Assembly: GCF_008000815.1 (NCBI RefSeq)
Contig: NZ_CP042806.1
Span: 1,922,001-1,986,000 of the forward strand
Direction of reading: 5' to 3'
DNA length: 64,000 nucleotides
Origin: Terriglobus albidus
Lineage (GTDB): Bacteria > Acidobacteriota > Terriglobia > Terriglobales > Acidobacteriaceae
The notes under the pieces were generated by a model. It made no database searches. It saw nothing but the letters and a program-made list of their open reading frames with translations, and was not told the origin of the DNA. Positions 54,275 through 62,933 of the stretch are shown piece after piece; within the stretch, counting starts at the first letter, position 1; each line of letters opens with the position of its first letter. The position numbers and the translations under genes were made by a program.

Positions 54275-55495
54275 ATGCATCAGACCCGGTATTCAAACCT
54301 CTTGGGCATCTGCACGCTTGCGGTTGCGTGTACTTTTAACGCGCACGCCCAGCAGATCAAGACCGTCTTCGTCATTGCGATGGAGAATCACAACTGGACG
54401 CAGCCCGCGAACAAGTTCTCCGGCGGCATACAGCAGATCTATATGAATCCCAACGCCCCGTTTATCAACAGCCTCGTCGATGGAACCGCCTGGGCGGAGG
54501 TTAATGACGTGACCCAGCACATCAGCGAGCAGGTTGCATACGCCAACGCCTATCACAACGTGCTCGCTACACCCAGCGGTGACAACCCGGACATCCATCC
54601 CTCGGAGCCTAACTACATCTGGGCGGAGGCCGGCAGCAACCTGGGCGTGCTTAACGATAACGACCCCTACGCGACCAACGGCCCAACCGTTCAAAACACG
54701 AAGCATCATCTCGTGACGCTGCTCGCAAACGCTGGTCATACCTGGAGGTCCTACCAGGAAGACACCGATCTCGCAAAGGATGCGAATGGCAAGCTGACGA
54801 ACGTTCCGCTGTCCACTGATCAGTACACCGTTCCACTCAGCAGCTTATCCGGAAGATTCTCAAGCGGAGTCAACCAGTTCAACGGCTCCAACCAATACAA
54901 CTACGCAGCCAAACACAATCCAATGGTGTTCTTCGCTGATACAAACGGCGGCAATAATGCGACTGCCTCGAATCCGCTCGCCCCGCAGTACGCGCCTTTG
55001 CAGCAACTTTTCACTGATCTCGCGAACAATACCGTAGCCGAGTACAACTGGATCACTCCGAACCAGTACAACGACATGCACACCACGCTCAGCGATGGCT
55101 ACAAGGGCCTTACTGGTGACGCGGCCAAGATTCGCCAGGGCGATGACTTCCTTGCTCAGGTCGTGCCGGCCATCATGGCGTCAAAGGCCTACCAGGAGAA
55201 TGGTGTCATCATCCTCTGGTGGGATGAGTCCGAAGAGGACGGTATGACCGGGGATAAGCCGGATGATTTCAGCCATACCGTTCCCGAGATCATCATCTCC
55301 AAGCACGCGCGGCAGAACGACCATGGCGTTCCCTACGCCAGCACCGTCAACCTGACGCACTCCTCCGACCTGAGGACCATGGAGGAGATATTCCACCTCA
55401 CGCCGCTACTCCTTGACGCCGCAAACGCGCCCGATCTCTCTGATCTATTCCAGCCCGGCGCGATTCCAGGAGACAAAGTCAACAACGGCAAGTAA
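54275..55495 (+). CDS. Exported phosphoesterase-family protein (phospholipase C/acid phosphatase-like)
   Basis: From ATG 54275 (GGAGAAGG upstream) the protein is 406 residues with a signal peptide ending NAHAQ. It shows the phosphoesterase/AcpA pattern: VFVIAMENHNWTQP with the metal-binding ENH, FADTNGG in the middle, VIILWWDESEEDGMTGD and a late VPEIIISKHA. These metal-dependent enzymes of the alkaline phosphatase superfamily cleave phosphate esters, sometimes phospholipids. A TTG at 54263 could add four residues. A hairpin terminator follows. Confidence 0.82.
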   Translation: MHQTRYSNLLGICTLAVACTFNAHAQQIKTVFVIAMENHNWTQPANKFSGGIQQIYMNPNAPFINSLVDGTAWAEVNDVTQHISEQVAYANAYHNVLATPSGDNPDIHPSEPNYIWAEAGSNLGVLNDNDPYATNGPTVQNTKHHLVTLLANAGHTWRSYQEDTDLAKDANGKLTNVPLSTDQYTVPLSSLSGRFSSGVNQFNGSNQYNYAAKHNPMVFFADTNGGNNATASNPLAPQYAPLQQLFTDLANNTVAEYNWITPNQYNDMHTTLSDGYKGLTGDAAKIRQGDDFLAQVVPAIMASKAYQENGVIILWWDESEEDGMTGDKPDDFSHTVPEIIISKHARQNDHGVPYASTVNLTHSSDLRTMEEIFHLTPLLLDAANAPDLSDLFQPGAIPGDKVNNGK

Positions 55496-56004
55496 CTCCG
55501 CAGCCGATTCGTCTGTTCTGGCTGATCCACAACAAGGCGCAGGTCCGCCAACCAGCGGCTACCTGCGCCTTTGGCCTTTGTTGAGTATCACGTACTCTCG
55601 GTAACTCAGCTCGCTAACGGCATATGCTTCCGCTCAGCAGCAGCGGATGCAGGATGGAAACAATTAGAAACATCTCTCTCGCATTGTCATTTCTTGCGGG
55701 CATGTCCCAGACAGGTAAGGTATGGGCGGTAGGTGCCGTCCCGAGCACTCCGGCCTCAGGCGGAGCCGGAGCGAGGGTAAAGAGTATCCTGTGGGCTAAG
55801 GCCGCTTCGATCTGAGACCTGATTGGGACGGCAGAGGACATGCGGAGTCAACCTGGAATATCCAATCAAGCATCTTCAATGACCGATAGAAGGCTCATAG
55901 AGCACGTTCTTTACGATGACCTCTCTTTGAGGGGCGGTTAGAGTCATTCGATTGAGCAAAAATAGGATTGATTCGGCAAACAAGCGAAGGGACTATGTGA
56001 AAGT
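55496..56004. other. 509-bp gap; terminator at its start, otherwise nothing recognised
   Basis: After the terminator at 55534-55571 there is a possible 63-residue frame (55624-55815), but its second half contains a direct-repeat-like CCGGCCTCAGGCGGAGCCGG tract and no family pattern, so it is not called a gene. Confidence 0.5.
55534..55571 (+). terminator. Terminator of the phosphoesterase gene
   Basis: AAGGCGCAGGT (55534-55544) pairs perfectly with ACCTGCGCCTT (55561-55571) across a 16-base loop, followed by TGGCCTTTGTT. It lies 38 bp after the stop. Confidence 0.65.
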
Positions 56005-57804
56005 ATGCACATGACTCGAGCCCGTAAGCTGGCGATTGCGATTTTGCTAGTTGTACTTGGCCTCACGTTGGCGGGCTCTTTTATGACTCGTGGTGTGATG
56101 GAATATCTTCCTTTCCTGCAAGCCAAAAAGGGGAACTGGACTGGGGAGTATGTCTCGCACGGGATTGTCGACCAGCGACCATGGCAGACCGCGGCGACGC
56201 TGGCAGGCATGGCACAGTCCGCGGAAGAGCGGGAGTTGGCTCGCGAGGCTGAGAGGCTTGCAGATCACGAGGTGGATCAGGCGTTCTCGCAGTCTCTAAG
56301 GCAGGCAAGCCTAGTGAAGCCGCAGCTCAACGGTAGGGCACTCGCGCTGCAGCAACGCGTTACTGAACTCCAGGCAACTGTAAAAGGCGACCAAGCTAGA
56401 ATTGCTGCGCTCACTGGAAGTTCGGGGGCGAAATCAGGTTCCACAGAGTCCAAGGATACCGATCTTGAAGTTGCAAAGGCTCAGCTTGGTCTCGATCAGA
56501 ATGAATTGGCGGATTCTATCGAAGATCTTTCGCGTGAAAGCGGCGACCCACGAGTCAAGCTTCAACAGGAATTAGCGGCGCGCCAAGCCGCGGTAAAGAA
56601 GTACTACGATAGCGCTTCGAAGGACGAAGGGCAGACCGCAGTCAGTTCTGCAGAGCAGTACAAGACACTTGCGCAACAGGCCTTTGCGTGGTGGTCCCAC
56701 CGCAAGCGAAGCCAGTTGATTTCGCAGGCTAAGCAACTGGCCCTGGCCGACGTAGCAGCCCTAACCGATGATCAGGCAAGAATGAAGGCGGAGGCATCTC
56801 AGATTGCTGCCAATGTTTCTGCGACAGCGGCATTGATGCCAAGCTCTGAACGCGTAGAGCAGTTGCAACGGTTGGCTGCCCAGCAGAATATTCAAAACAT
56901 CCTGAACGACCGTCTTGGAGCACAGCAGCAGCTCGTAGCCTTATACGAGCGATGGGGGAAGCAGGTAGAGATACAGAACAAGATTGTCATTCATCTCATG
57001 TTGCAATCGCTGGCAGTCATTGCAGCTATCTGTGTGCTGACGATACTGGCTGGCTGGTTCGTGCAAGTGGCCCTGGAACGAATGTTCCACGAGCGCAGAC
57101 AGAAGCAGACACTGAAGACTGTGTTGAATCTGAGTACACAACTCGTCGGCCTATTGCTGGTGCTGCTGGTTATATTCGGCGTTCCACGTCAGATGCCGAC
57201 GATTCTAGGCCTGGCCACGGCAGGATTGACTTTGGTCTTCCAGGACTTCATCCTGGCGTTCTGCGGCTGGTTTGTACTGATGGGACCGAACGGAATCAGG
57301 GTTCACGACTGGGTGGAGATCGATGGTGTGGGCGGTGAAGTGGTGCAACTCGGGTTGTTCCGAACATGGCTGCTTGAGACTGGCAACTGGACAGCGAATG
57401 GCCATCCTACGGGCAGAAAAGTTTCGTTCCTCAATGGTTATGCGATCCGTGGAAAGTATTTCAACTTCTCCACCGTGGGACAGTGGATGTGGGACGAGAT
57501 CAATATCAATATTCCGTCTGAGACGAGTGTTCATCCGCTCATCGAGAAGATATATGAAGCATCGGTGCAGGCTACAGAGGCCGATGCCAAGATGGCTCAG
57601 GAGGAGTGGAAGAGAGTAACGCACGAAGAGGGATCCCCGCAGTTCAGTGCTATGCCCTCTGTCAACCTGCGGCCGGCGGGATCAGGTGTTGATGTCGTAG
57701 TCCGCTACATAACGCGTGCCGGGGTGAGACTGGAAACTCGGAATCACTTGTTTGAGACAGTTATCGATCTCATGCGGGAATTGAACCCGCGCTCAGGTCA
57801 TTGA
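56005..57804 (+). CDS. MscS-family mechanosensitive channel with long coiled-coil periplasmic region
   Basis: The 599-residue protein starts with a membrane helix (about 8-28). A long Ala/Gln/Glu-rich region (about 60-315) with heptad-like patterns (LQQRVTELQATVKGDQ, SAEQYKTLAQQAF) follows, probably periplasmic coiled coil. The MscS core has three helices (about 330-355, 370-392, 395-420; the pore helix includes ILGLATAGLTLVFQDFILA) and the beta domain GIRVHDWVEIDGVGGEVVQLGL. The pore helix keeps the alternating Gly/Ala pattern only in part. The last codons and stop lie in a 42-bp palindrome shared with the convergent aminotransferase gene. Confidence 0.85.
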   Translation: MHMTRARKLAIAILLVVLGLTLAGSFMTRGVMEYLPFLQAKKGNWTGEYVSHGIVDQRPWQTAATLAGMAQSAEERELAREAERLADHEVDQAFSQSLRQASLVKPQLNGRALALQQRVTELQATVKGDQARIAALTGSSGAKSGSTESKDTDLEVAKAQLGLDQNELADSIEDLSRESGDPRVKLQQELAARQAAVKKYYDSASKDEGQTAVSSAEQYKTLAQQAFAWWSHRKRSQLISQAKQLALADVAALTDDQARMKAEASQIAANVSATAALMPSSERVEQLQRLAAQQNIQNILNDRLGAQQQLVALYERWGKQVEIQNKIVIHLMLQSLAVIAAICVLTILAGWFVQVALERMFHERRQKQTLKTVLNLSTQLVGLLLVLLVIFGVPRQMPTILGLATAGLTLVFQDFILAFCGWFVLMGPNGIRVHDWVEIDGVGGEVVQLGLFRTWLLETGNWTANGHPTGRKVSFLNGYAIRGKYFNFSTVGQWMWDEININIPSETSVHPLIEKIYEASVQATEADAKMAQEEWKRVTHEEGSPQFSAMPSVNLRPAGSGVDVVVRYITRAGVRLETRNHLFETVIDLMRELNPRSGH

Positions 57805-57833
57805 ACAGATCTAAATCTGTTCAATGACCTGAG
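57792..57833. terminator. Perfect 19-bp inverted repeat covering both convergent gene ends
   Basis: CTCAGGTCATTGAACAGAT (57792-57810) and its exact complement (57815-57833) enclose a 4-base loop. The left arm holds the mscS stop codon (57802-57804); the right arm is coding sequence of the aminotransferase C-terminus, whose TAG is in the loop. It probably acts as a bidirectional terminator although U-tracts are weak. Confidence 0.75.
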
Positions 57834-59025
57834 TGATCTTTTCCAGACCCCAATCGAGATCGCCAGGGCTGATCGTAAGCGGTGGTGCAATACGAATAAC
57901 CTTCTCGTGCGTCTCCTTGCAGAGAACACCGCGATCACGAATTTGTTCGCAGAACGGCCTCGCGGGCACGTTGAGTTCTATGGCGAGCCACAGACCAAGG
58001 CCACGAACGTCAACCACGTGCGGGCTACGAATCTGCTTTAGTTTTGCGAGAGCGTGGGCGCCTAATTCCGCTGAGCGCGTGGGAAGATCTTCGTCGACAA
58101 CAACACGGAGCGCTGCCCGGGCGACGGCGCAGGCAAGCGGATTACCGCCGAAGGTGCTGCCATGATCTCCTGGTTGAAACACGCCAAGGACTTCACGCGA
58201 GGAGAGCACCGCCGAGACAGGATAGAACCCTCCAGAGAGCGCCTTACCGATGATGAGGACATCAGGCGCGATCTGGTCATGCATGTAAGCGAAGAGCTTT
58301 CCTGTCCGTCCAAGGCCTGACTGGATTTCATCCAGGATCAGCAACACATTGTTTTCGCGGCAGATGCTCGCCACTTCACGAAGATAGCCGGCGGGAGGAA
58401 GGATAATTCCGGCTTCGCCCTGGATTGGTTCAACGAGGAAAGCACAGGTGTTGGGTGTGATCGCGTTGCGTAATGCTTCGACGTCACCAAAGGGGACGTT
58501 CCGGAAGCCCGCTGAGAATGGGCCAAAGCCGTCGCGATACTGTGGCTCGGTAGAAAAGCCCACGATGGAAATGGTTCGTCCATGGAAGTTGTTGGCGCCG
58601 ACGATGATTTCGGCGCGGTCCTTCGCTATTCCTTTGACCTTCTCACCCCATTTGCGGGCCGCCTTGAGAGCCGTTTCAACTGCCTCGGCTCCGGAGTTCA
58701 TGGGCAGCGCCATGTCGAACCCAGTAAGATCGTGCAGATCGCGGAGCAGCAAAGGGAGTTGTGTGTTGCGAAAGGCACGTGAAGTCAGAGCTACCTTGCC
58801 CGCCTGTTCCATCATGGCACGAAGAATCGCAGGATGGCAGTGACCCTGATTCACCGCGGAATAGGCGGCGAGAAAGTCCAGATAGCGCCGGCCTTCGACA
58901 TCGGTGACCCAGGCGCCCTGCGCGCTCTCAATGACAACATCGAGCGGATGATAGTTGTGGGCGCCATACTTCTCTTCGAGCGCGATTAGATCGTTAGCGG
59001 CGGAATACTGCGATGTCAGTTGCAT
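57811..59025 (-). CDS. rocD: Ornithine aminotransferase
   Basis: From ATG 59025 the protein is 404 residues. It has the class III PLP fold with the ornithine-aminotransferase pattern YGAHNYHPLDVVIESAQGAW, LDFLAAYSAVNQGHCHP, MNSGAEAVETALKAARKW, NNFHGRTISIVGFS, LLILDEIQSGLGRTGK and the PLP lysine in LIIGKALSGGFYPVSA. It converts ornithine and 2-oxoglutarate to glutamate semialdehyde and glutamate. ATG 59088 is in frame, but that would overlap the upstream gene by 73 bp and adds a non-conserved leader. It is translated with the DDAH-like hydrolase gene (10-bp overlap), and ARG boxes lie upstream. Confidence 0.9.
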   Translation of the reverse strand: MQLTSQYSAANDLIALEEKYGAHNYHPLDVVIESAQGAWVTDVEGRRYLDFLAAYSAVNQGHCHPAILRAMMEQAGKVALTSRAFRNTQLPLLLRDLHDLTGFDMALPMNSGAEAVETALKAARKWGEKVKGIAKDRAEIIVGANNFHGRTISIVGFSTEPQYRDGFGPFSAGFRNVPFGDVEALRNAITPNTCAFLVEPIQGEAGIILPPAGYLREVASICRENNVLLILDEIQSGLGRTGKLFAYMHDQIAPDVLIIGKALSGGFYPVSAVLSSREVLGVFQPGDHGSTFGGNPLACAVARAALRVVVDEDLPTRSAELGAHALAKLKQIRSPHVVDVRGLGLWLAIELNVPARPFCEQIRDRGVLCKETHEKVIRIAPPLTISPGDLDWGLEKITQVIEQI

Positions 59026-59924
59026 GATCTCACGGTGTGATTCAGCGGTTGCAGATGTAGCTCCGGAGTCAACTGCATGACCAGACATTTAGCAGCGCCC
59101 CCGGCTTTAAGGAATTCACTCAGTTCAACCTGGATTACTTCGAATCCCCGAACTATAAGTTTACATTCGAGTTCAGAGCTGATGCGGTTGAGCACGATCG
59201 TTCTGCCAATGTTAACTGCGTTACATGCGAAGCTCATCGCATCTTCTTCGCTGACAACGATGCGCTGAGCTGGCGGGTAATAGGACTCGATCCTGGCAAG
59301 CGATGCCTTGTCAAACGCAGGTGGAAAGTAGAGCAGGGAGCCGTCTCTGAGCGGGGCAAAGCAGGTGTCAAGATGATAGAAACGCGGATCCACGAGGTGG
59401 AGACCCACAACCTCCACGCCCCATAGTTCACGAAGAATTGCGTGGCTGCTTTCGTGAGTGCGGTAGCCATATCCCGCCCAGAGGCGTAACCCGTCAGAGG
59501 AGAACAGTGCATCGCCTTCACCCTCGAACGCAATCTCGCGAGGCAAATCAGCGACTCTGTAACCAGCGTCAGCAAACCAGCGGCGGAAGTGTGCCTCTTC
59601 GTTCTGGCGCTCCGGGTAATAGAAGTTGCTGATCGCGACAATACCGGCGTGCGCAAGACCGGCATTTGCGGTAAAGACCATATCGGGCGAGCCGACAACA
59701 GGTTCAACCAGAAGAACATGCGTCATGCCAGACAGGACACGGTACAACTTTTGCCACTGCTGCATGGCAAGCGACAGCGAAGATTTACCCAGGTTTCCCC
59801 GCATCCACGGGTTGATGACATAGGAAACGCCATAAAACCTGGGCGGACACATCAGCAGCGCGGGAACAAGATGACTCTCGCCAGGAAGGGACTCTTGTTC
59901 CTTCTTATATGGCTCGGAAATCAT
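59016..59924 (-). CDS. DDAH/arginine-deiminase superfamily hydrolase
   Basis: The 302-residue protein has the amidinotransferase/DDAH fold: ALLMCPPRFYGVSYVINPWM at the start, GSPDMVFTANAGL, the catalytic Glu in IAFEGEGDAL, catalytic His in RFYHLDTCFAPL, and catalytic Cys in AGGAAKCLVMQL. Enzymes of this type act on arginine or N-methylarginine, giving citrulline, or in the dihydrolase branch ornithine plus ammonia and CO2. Adjacent ornithine aminotransferase favours a product that becomes ornithine, but dimethylarginine hydrolysis is not excluded. Two ARG boxes lie 59-94 bp upstream of its ATG. Confidence 0.82.
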   Translation of the reverse strand: MISEPYKKEQESLPGESHLVPALLMCPPRFYGVSYVINPWMRGNLGKSSLSLAMQQWQKLYRVLSGMTHVLLVEPVVGSPDMVFTANAGLAHAGIVAISNFYYPERQNEEAHFRRWFADAGYRVADLPREIAFEGEGDALFSSDGLRLWAGYGYRTHESSHAILRELWGVEVVGLHLVDPRFYHLDTCFAPLRDGSLLYFPPAFDKASLARIESYYPPAQRIVVSEEDAMSFACNAVNIGRTIVLNRISSELECKLIVRGFEVIQVELSEFLKAGGAAKCLVMQLTPELHLQPLNHTVRSCN

Positions 59925-60405
59925 GGCCTGTACCCACCCCTATGGTCTGGAGAATGGCAGAACATATACCTACGGGTCAACGAGAATGATTATTCAATGG
60001 GAGTTGAATAAATATTCATCGTCATTCCCGACCGGACCAAAGATCAGCTACTCTTCTGCTGCCGGGAGCAGGCAGTTGTGGTTTGTGGTATTCATTGCCT
60101 TCGACGTGCGCTATACTTTCGGCGAAACGGAGTCAAGCATATGTTGAGGCCTGACAATCCGACCAACGCCTTCGTGCTTATCGGAGTTCGGTGCAGAACG
60201 CGCCATAACTTGTCTGAGACGGCCCGGGCTGTTCCAAGCACCGTACGGCCGAATCTCTTCTCGGGCGACTAGCGCATTTCAATCCAAATCTCAGGAATAC
60301 TGAGCCTCAGTTTTGCCTGACGGCTATCTCGTCGCGTTTCGATCGCGAGATCGGCCCTGGCTCAGAGGTGAAACCAGATTGCTCCCCAGCCTGCTGGAGG
60401 ATTGT
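59925..60405. other. Divergent regulatory region of the arginine/ornithine and lysine gene sets
   Basis: No gene was recognised in this 481-bp region. It contains the tandem ARG boxes at 59983-60018 near the minus-strand operon. A TTG-initiated frame could extend the plus-strand aminotransferase upstream to 60313, but the good ribosome site is at 60406. Confidence 0.6.
59983..60018. promoter_or_regulatory. Two tandem ARG boxes (ArgR/AhrC operator)
   Basis: Box 2 (60005-60018) reads TGAATAAATATTCA, an exact match to the core ARG box TGAATNNNNATTCA. Box 1 (59983-59996) reads AGAATGATTATTCA, one mismatch. Their centres are 22 bp apart, close to the 21 bp spacing known for ArgR hexamer operators. 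They lie 59-94 bp upstream of the DDAH-like gene, a position suited to activation by ArgR in the presence of arginine. Confidence 0.8.
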
Positions 60406-61803
60406 ATGAGCATTGAAATGCAAGCATCTGTACGCGTTGCCAACTCTGATTTGCACGCAAAATTTGGTCCGAAGTTAATCACCAGCGTGCCAGGACCCCG
60501 AGCGCAGAGAATAGTGGCTGATGACCACCGTCTCATTTCGCCAAGCTACACGCGTGGTTATCCTCTCGTCGTGAAGAATGGGCGTGGCTGTCGGATTCAG
60601 GATGTAGACGGCAATGAGTTTCTGGACTTTACTGCCGGCATCGCCGTCGACTCTACCGGCCATTGCCATCCGGAGGTCGTGAAGGCGATCCAGGAGCAGG
60701 CCGCGCAGTTGATCCATATGTCTGGTACAGACTTCTACTACGATCTGATGCCGCAGGTCGCATCGCGCCTGTCTGCCATTGCGCCGATGCCGGGGCCGCA
60801 TCGTTTTTACTTCGGAAATTCAGGCGCAGAGGCTGTAGAGTGCGCTTTGAAGCTGGCGCGTTACCACACAGGACGGCAAAACATCATCAGCTTCTTCGGC
60901 AGCTTCCACGGCCGTACGATGGGGGCGCTCTCGCTCACTGCTTCCAAGGTCCAGCAGAAGCGTCGTTTTGCCCCGTTTGTTCCTGGTGTCACGCACGTTC
61001 CATATCCCTATAGGTATCGCGGTACCGGCGGAGGTCCTCAGGAAGAGGAGGCGTACGGCCTGTCATGCGCACGCTTTCTAGAGGAGAAGTTGTTCAAGAC
61101 AATGTTGCCGCCCGAGGAGGTCGCCGCCATCTTCGTCGAACCCATTCAAGGGGAAGGTGGATACGTTGTGCCGCCGAATATCTTCCTGCAGGAACTTCGG
61201 CGCATCTGTGATCGTCACGGCATCCTTCTTGTCGCTGATGAGGTCCAGTCAGGCGTTGGAAGAACAGGAAGGTGGTGGGCCATTGAACACTCAGGTGTAG
61301 AGCCCGATATCGTCTGCATCGCGAAGGGAATTGCATCCGGGATGCCGCTCGGTATCTGCATGGCGAAGGCTGAGCTTATGGACTGGGTTCCAGGGTCGCA
61401 CGCAAGTACGTATGGCGGGAACCCCATCTGCCTCGCGGCCGCGATGGCGACTCTGAACATTATTGAGCGCGAAGGCATGAATAACGCTGCGACGGTGGGA
61501 GCTGCAGCTTTTGCAAGGCTCGGCGCCTGGGTGGAAAAGTATGAGATCGTTGGAGACGTTCGTGGACGTGGTTTGATGATCGGAGTCGAGATCATCGAGG
61601 ACAAGCAATCGCGCAAACAGGCAGGTGCACTGCGCGACCGCATCGTCGATCTCGCTTTCGAAAGAGGGCTGTTGCTGCTTGGCTGTGGAGAGAATACGGT
61701 CCGGCTTTGCCCACCGCTGATCGTTACACAAGAAGAAACAGATGTTGCTCTCGACATCCTGGAGTGCGTCATAGAAGAATGCGTTATGCTCGCCACCCGA
61801 TAA
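60406..61803 (+). CDS. Class III aminotransferase, probable L-lysine or 4-aminobutyrate type
   Basis: From ATG 60406 (GGAGG 5 bases upstream) the protein is 465 residues with class III PLP motifs: FLDFTAGIAVDSTGHCHPEV, FGNSGAEAVECALKLARY, FFGSFHGRTMGALSLT, LLVADEVQSGVGRTGR and PLP lysine in IVCIAKGIASGMPLG. The pattern SPSYTRGYPLVVKNGRG resembles the GabT/acetylornithine-like group that accepts terminal amino groups. Because the downstream genes encode 2-oxoadipate and aminoadipate-semialdehyde enzymes, lysine 6-transamination is the favoured role by context; 4-aminobutyrate or ornithine remain alternatives. Confidence 0.8.
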   Translation: MSIEMQASVRVANSDLHAKFGPKLITSVPGPRAQRIVADDHRLISPSYTRGYPLVVKNGRGCRIQDVDGNEFLDFTAGIAVDSTGHCHPEVVKAIQEQAAQLIHMSGTDFYYDLMPQVASRLSAIAPMPGPHRFYFGNSGAEAVECALKLARYHTGRQNIISFFGSFHGRTMGALSLTASKVQQKRRFAPFVPGVTHVPYPYRYRGTGGGPQEEEAYGLSCARFLEEKLFKTMLPPEEVAAIFVEPIQGEGGYVVPPNIFLQELRRICDRHGILLVADEVQSGVGRTGRWWAIEHSGVEPDIVCIAKGIASGMPLGICMAKAELMDWVPGSHASTYGGNPICLAAAMATLNIIEREGMNNAATVGAAAFARLGAWVEKYEIVGDVRGRGLMIGVEIIEDKQSRKQAGALRDRIVDLAFERGLLLLGCGENTVRLCPPLIVTQEETDVALDILECVIEECVMLATR

Positions 61804-61829
61804 CAGAATCTCGGAAAAGGAGAAGGAAG

Positions 61830-62858
61830 ATGCCAACCAAGGTCGCTGTACTGCAGGGAACGCTCGAAGAGGTTGTCGGTGCAGAGCGCTCACACCGTCT
61901 GTTTGAAGTGCTCAAAGTTTCCGGAGCTCTCATGGAAGAGTCCGGTGCGAGCATTTCACGTGCAGGCATTGCACAAGTACTGAACATGATGCTGTTCGAA
62001 GATCTGTTGAACCGCGTGCCGGATGCAAAGCTCTACGCGGAAGACTGTCTTCGTGATGGCAAGAAGATCATGCATGATCATGGCGCGGTCCGCACCGTAG
62101 CACTGAGCGGAATGGGCACGCTGCCGGCAGGTGAAGAGGCAATCATCCGCATCCTGCGTCCGCTCGGTTATGCGTTGAACGGCGTCTATCCGCTGGAGCG
62201 CCTGAAGATGACCGGACGTTCGTATGCTCAGGTGGAGTACCCGGAGGAACTCGCACAGTTCTTTATCAGCGAACTACACCCGGACCGCTTTTCCGCGGAA
62301 TTCCAGGCGGCCGTCCAGCGTGTCACATCAACCTCTCGCGACCCGCTTACAGCCGAGGCAAAGGCTCTCCTCATTGAATTGGAAACGCAGCGTTCTCTGT
62401 CTGTAGAAAAAGCGGTTGCGCTGTTGCCCGTGCTTGCAAAGGTCTTTAGCCGCCAGCATGATGATCCGGCTCTGGCCGACTACGAGACTTTGCTGGCTGA
62501 ATCGGCAGAGATGGCATGGATTGCCACGGAAGGAAACGCCTTCAACCACGCTACGGACCGAGTCATCGATGTCGATCGGCTGGCCGAAGAGCAGAAGGCG
62601 CTTGGCCGCGCCATGAAGGCAACGGTTGAGACCTCGCAATCAGGCAGGGTTCGCCAGACTGCGTTCCTTGCGGCTCGGGTGCGACGTGACTTCCGCACAG
62701 AAGGTGGCAGCCTGATTGAAAAGGAAGTGCCGGGGTCGTTCTACGAATTCATCACGCGGCTTCCGCTCCCGGCAGAGGATGGAAAGACCAAGCTCGACCT
62801 CAGCTTTGACAGTTCCAATGCCCAGGCAATCTTTAAAGTGACCGCCAACCAGAAGTAG
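61830..62858 (+). CDS. hglS: DUF1338 2-oxoadipate dioxygenase/decarboxylase (HglS-like)
   Basis: The 342-residue protein belongs to the DUF1338/YdcJ family: IMHDHGAVRTVALSGMGTLP with the first metal His, LGYALNGVYPLERLKMTGRS, then WIATEGNAFNHATDRVIDV with the second metal His, and IEKEVPGSFYEFITR with the metal Glu. HglS converts 2-oxoadipate to D-2-hydroxyglutarate with O2 and Fe(II) in bacterial and plant lysine breakdown. AAAGGAGAAGG precedes the ATG, 26 bp after the aminotransferase gene, and an ALDH7 gene follows, which makes lysine catabolism the most likely pathway. Confidence 0.85.
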   Translation: MPTKVAVLQGTLEEVVGAERSHRLFEVLKVSGALMEESGASISRAGIAQVLNMMLFEDLLNRVPDAKLYAEDCLRDGKKIMHDHGAVRTVALSGMGTLPAGEEAIIRILRPLGYALNGVYPLERLKMTGRSYAQVEYPEELAQFFISELHPDRFSAEFQAAVQRVTSTSRDPLTAEAKALLIELETQRSLSVEKAVALLPVLAKVFSRQHDDPALADYETLLAESAEMAWIATEGNAFNHATDRVIDVDRLAEEQKALGRAMKATVETSQSGRVRQTAFLAARVRRDFRTEGGSLIEKEVPGSFYEFITRLPLPAEDGKTKLDLSFDSSNAQAIFKVTANQK

Positions 62859-62933
62859 GCAGGTGCTCTTGCCGAGGTGCGGGCACAAGGCGACGCCGCC
62901 ATTCGGTAACGGAGAAGTGAAAGATGACGAGCA

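Noticed and set aside
55624-55815. Possible 63-residue protein
   Set aside because: The second half covers a GC-rich repeat-like tract, no ribosome site precedes it and no family was recognised.
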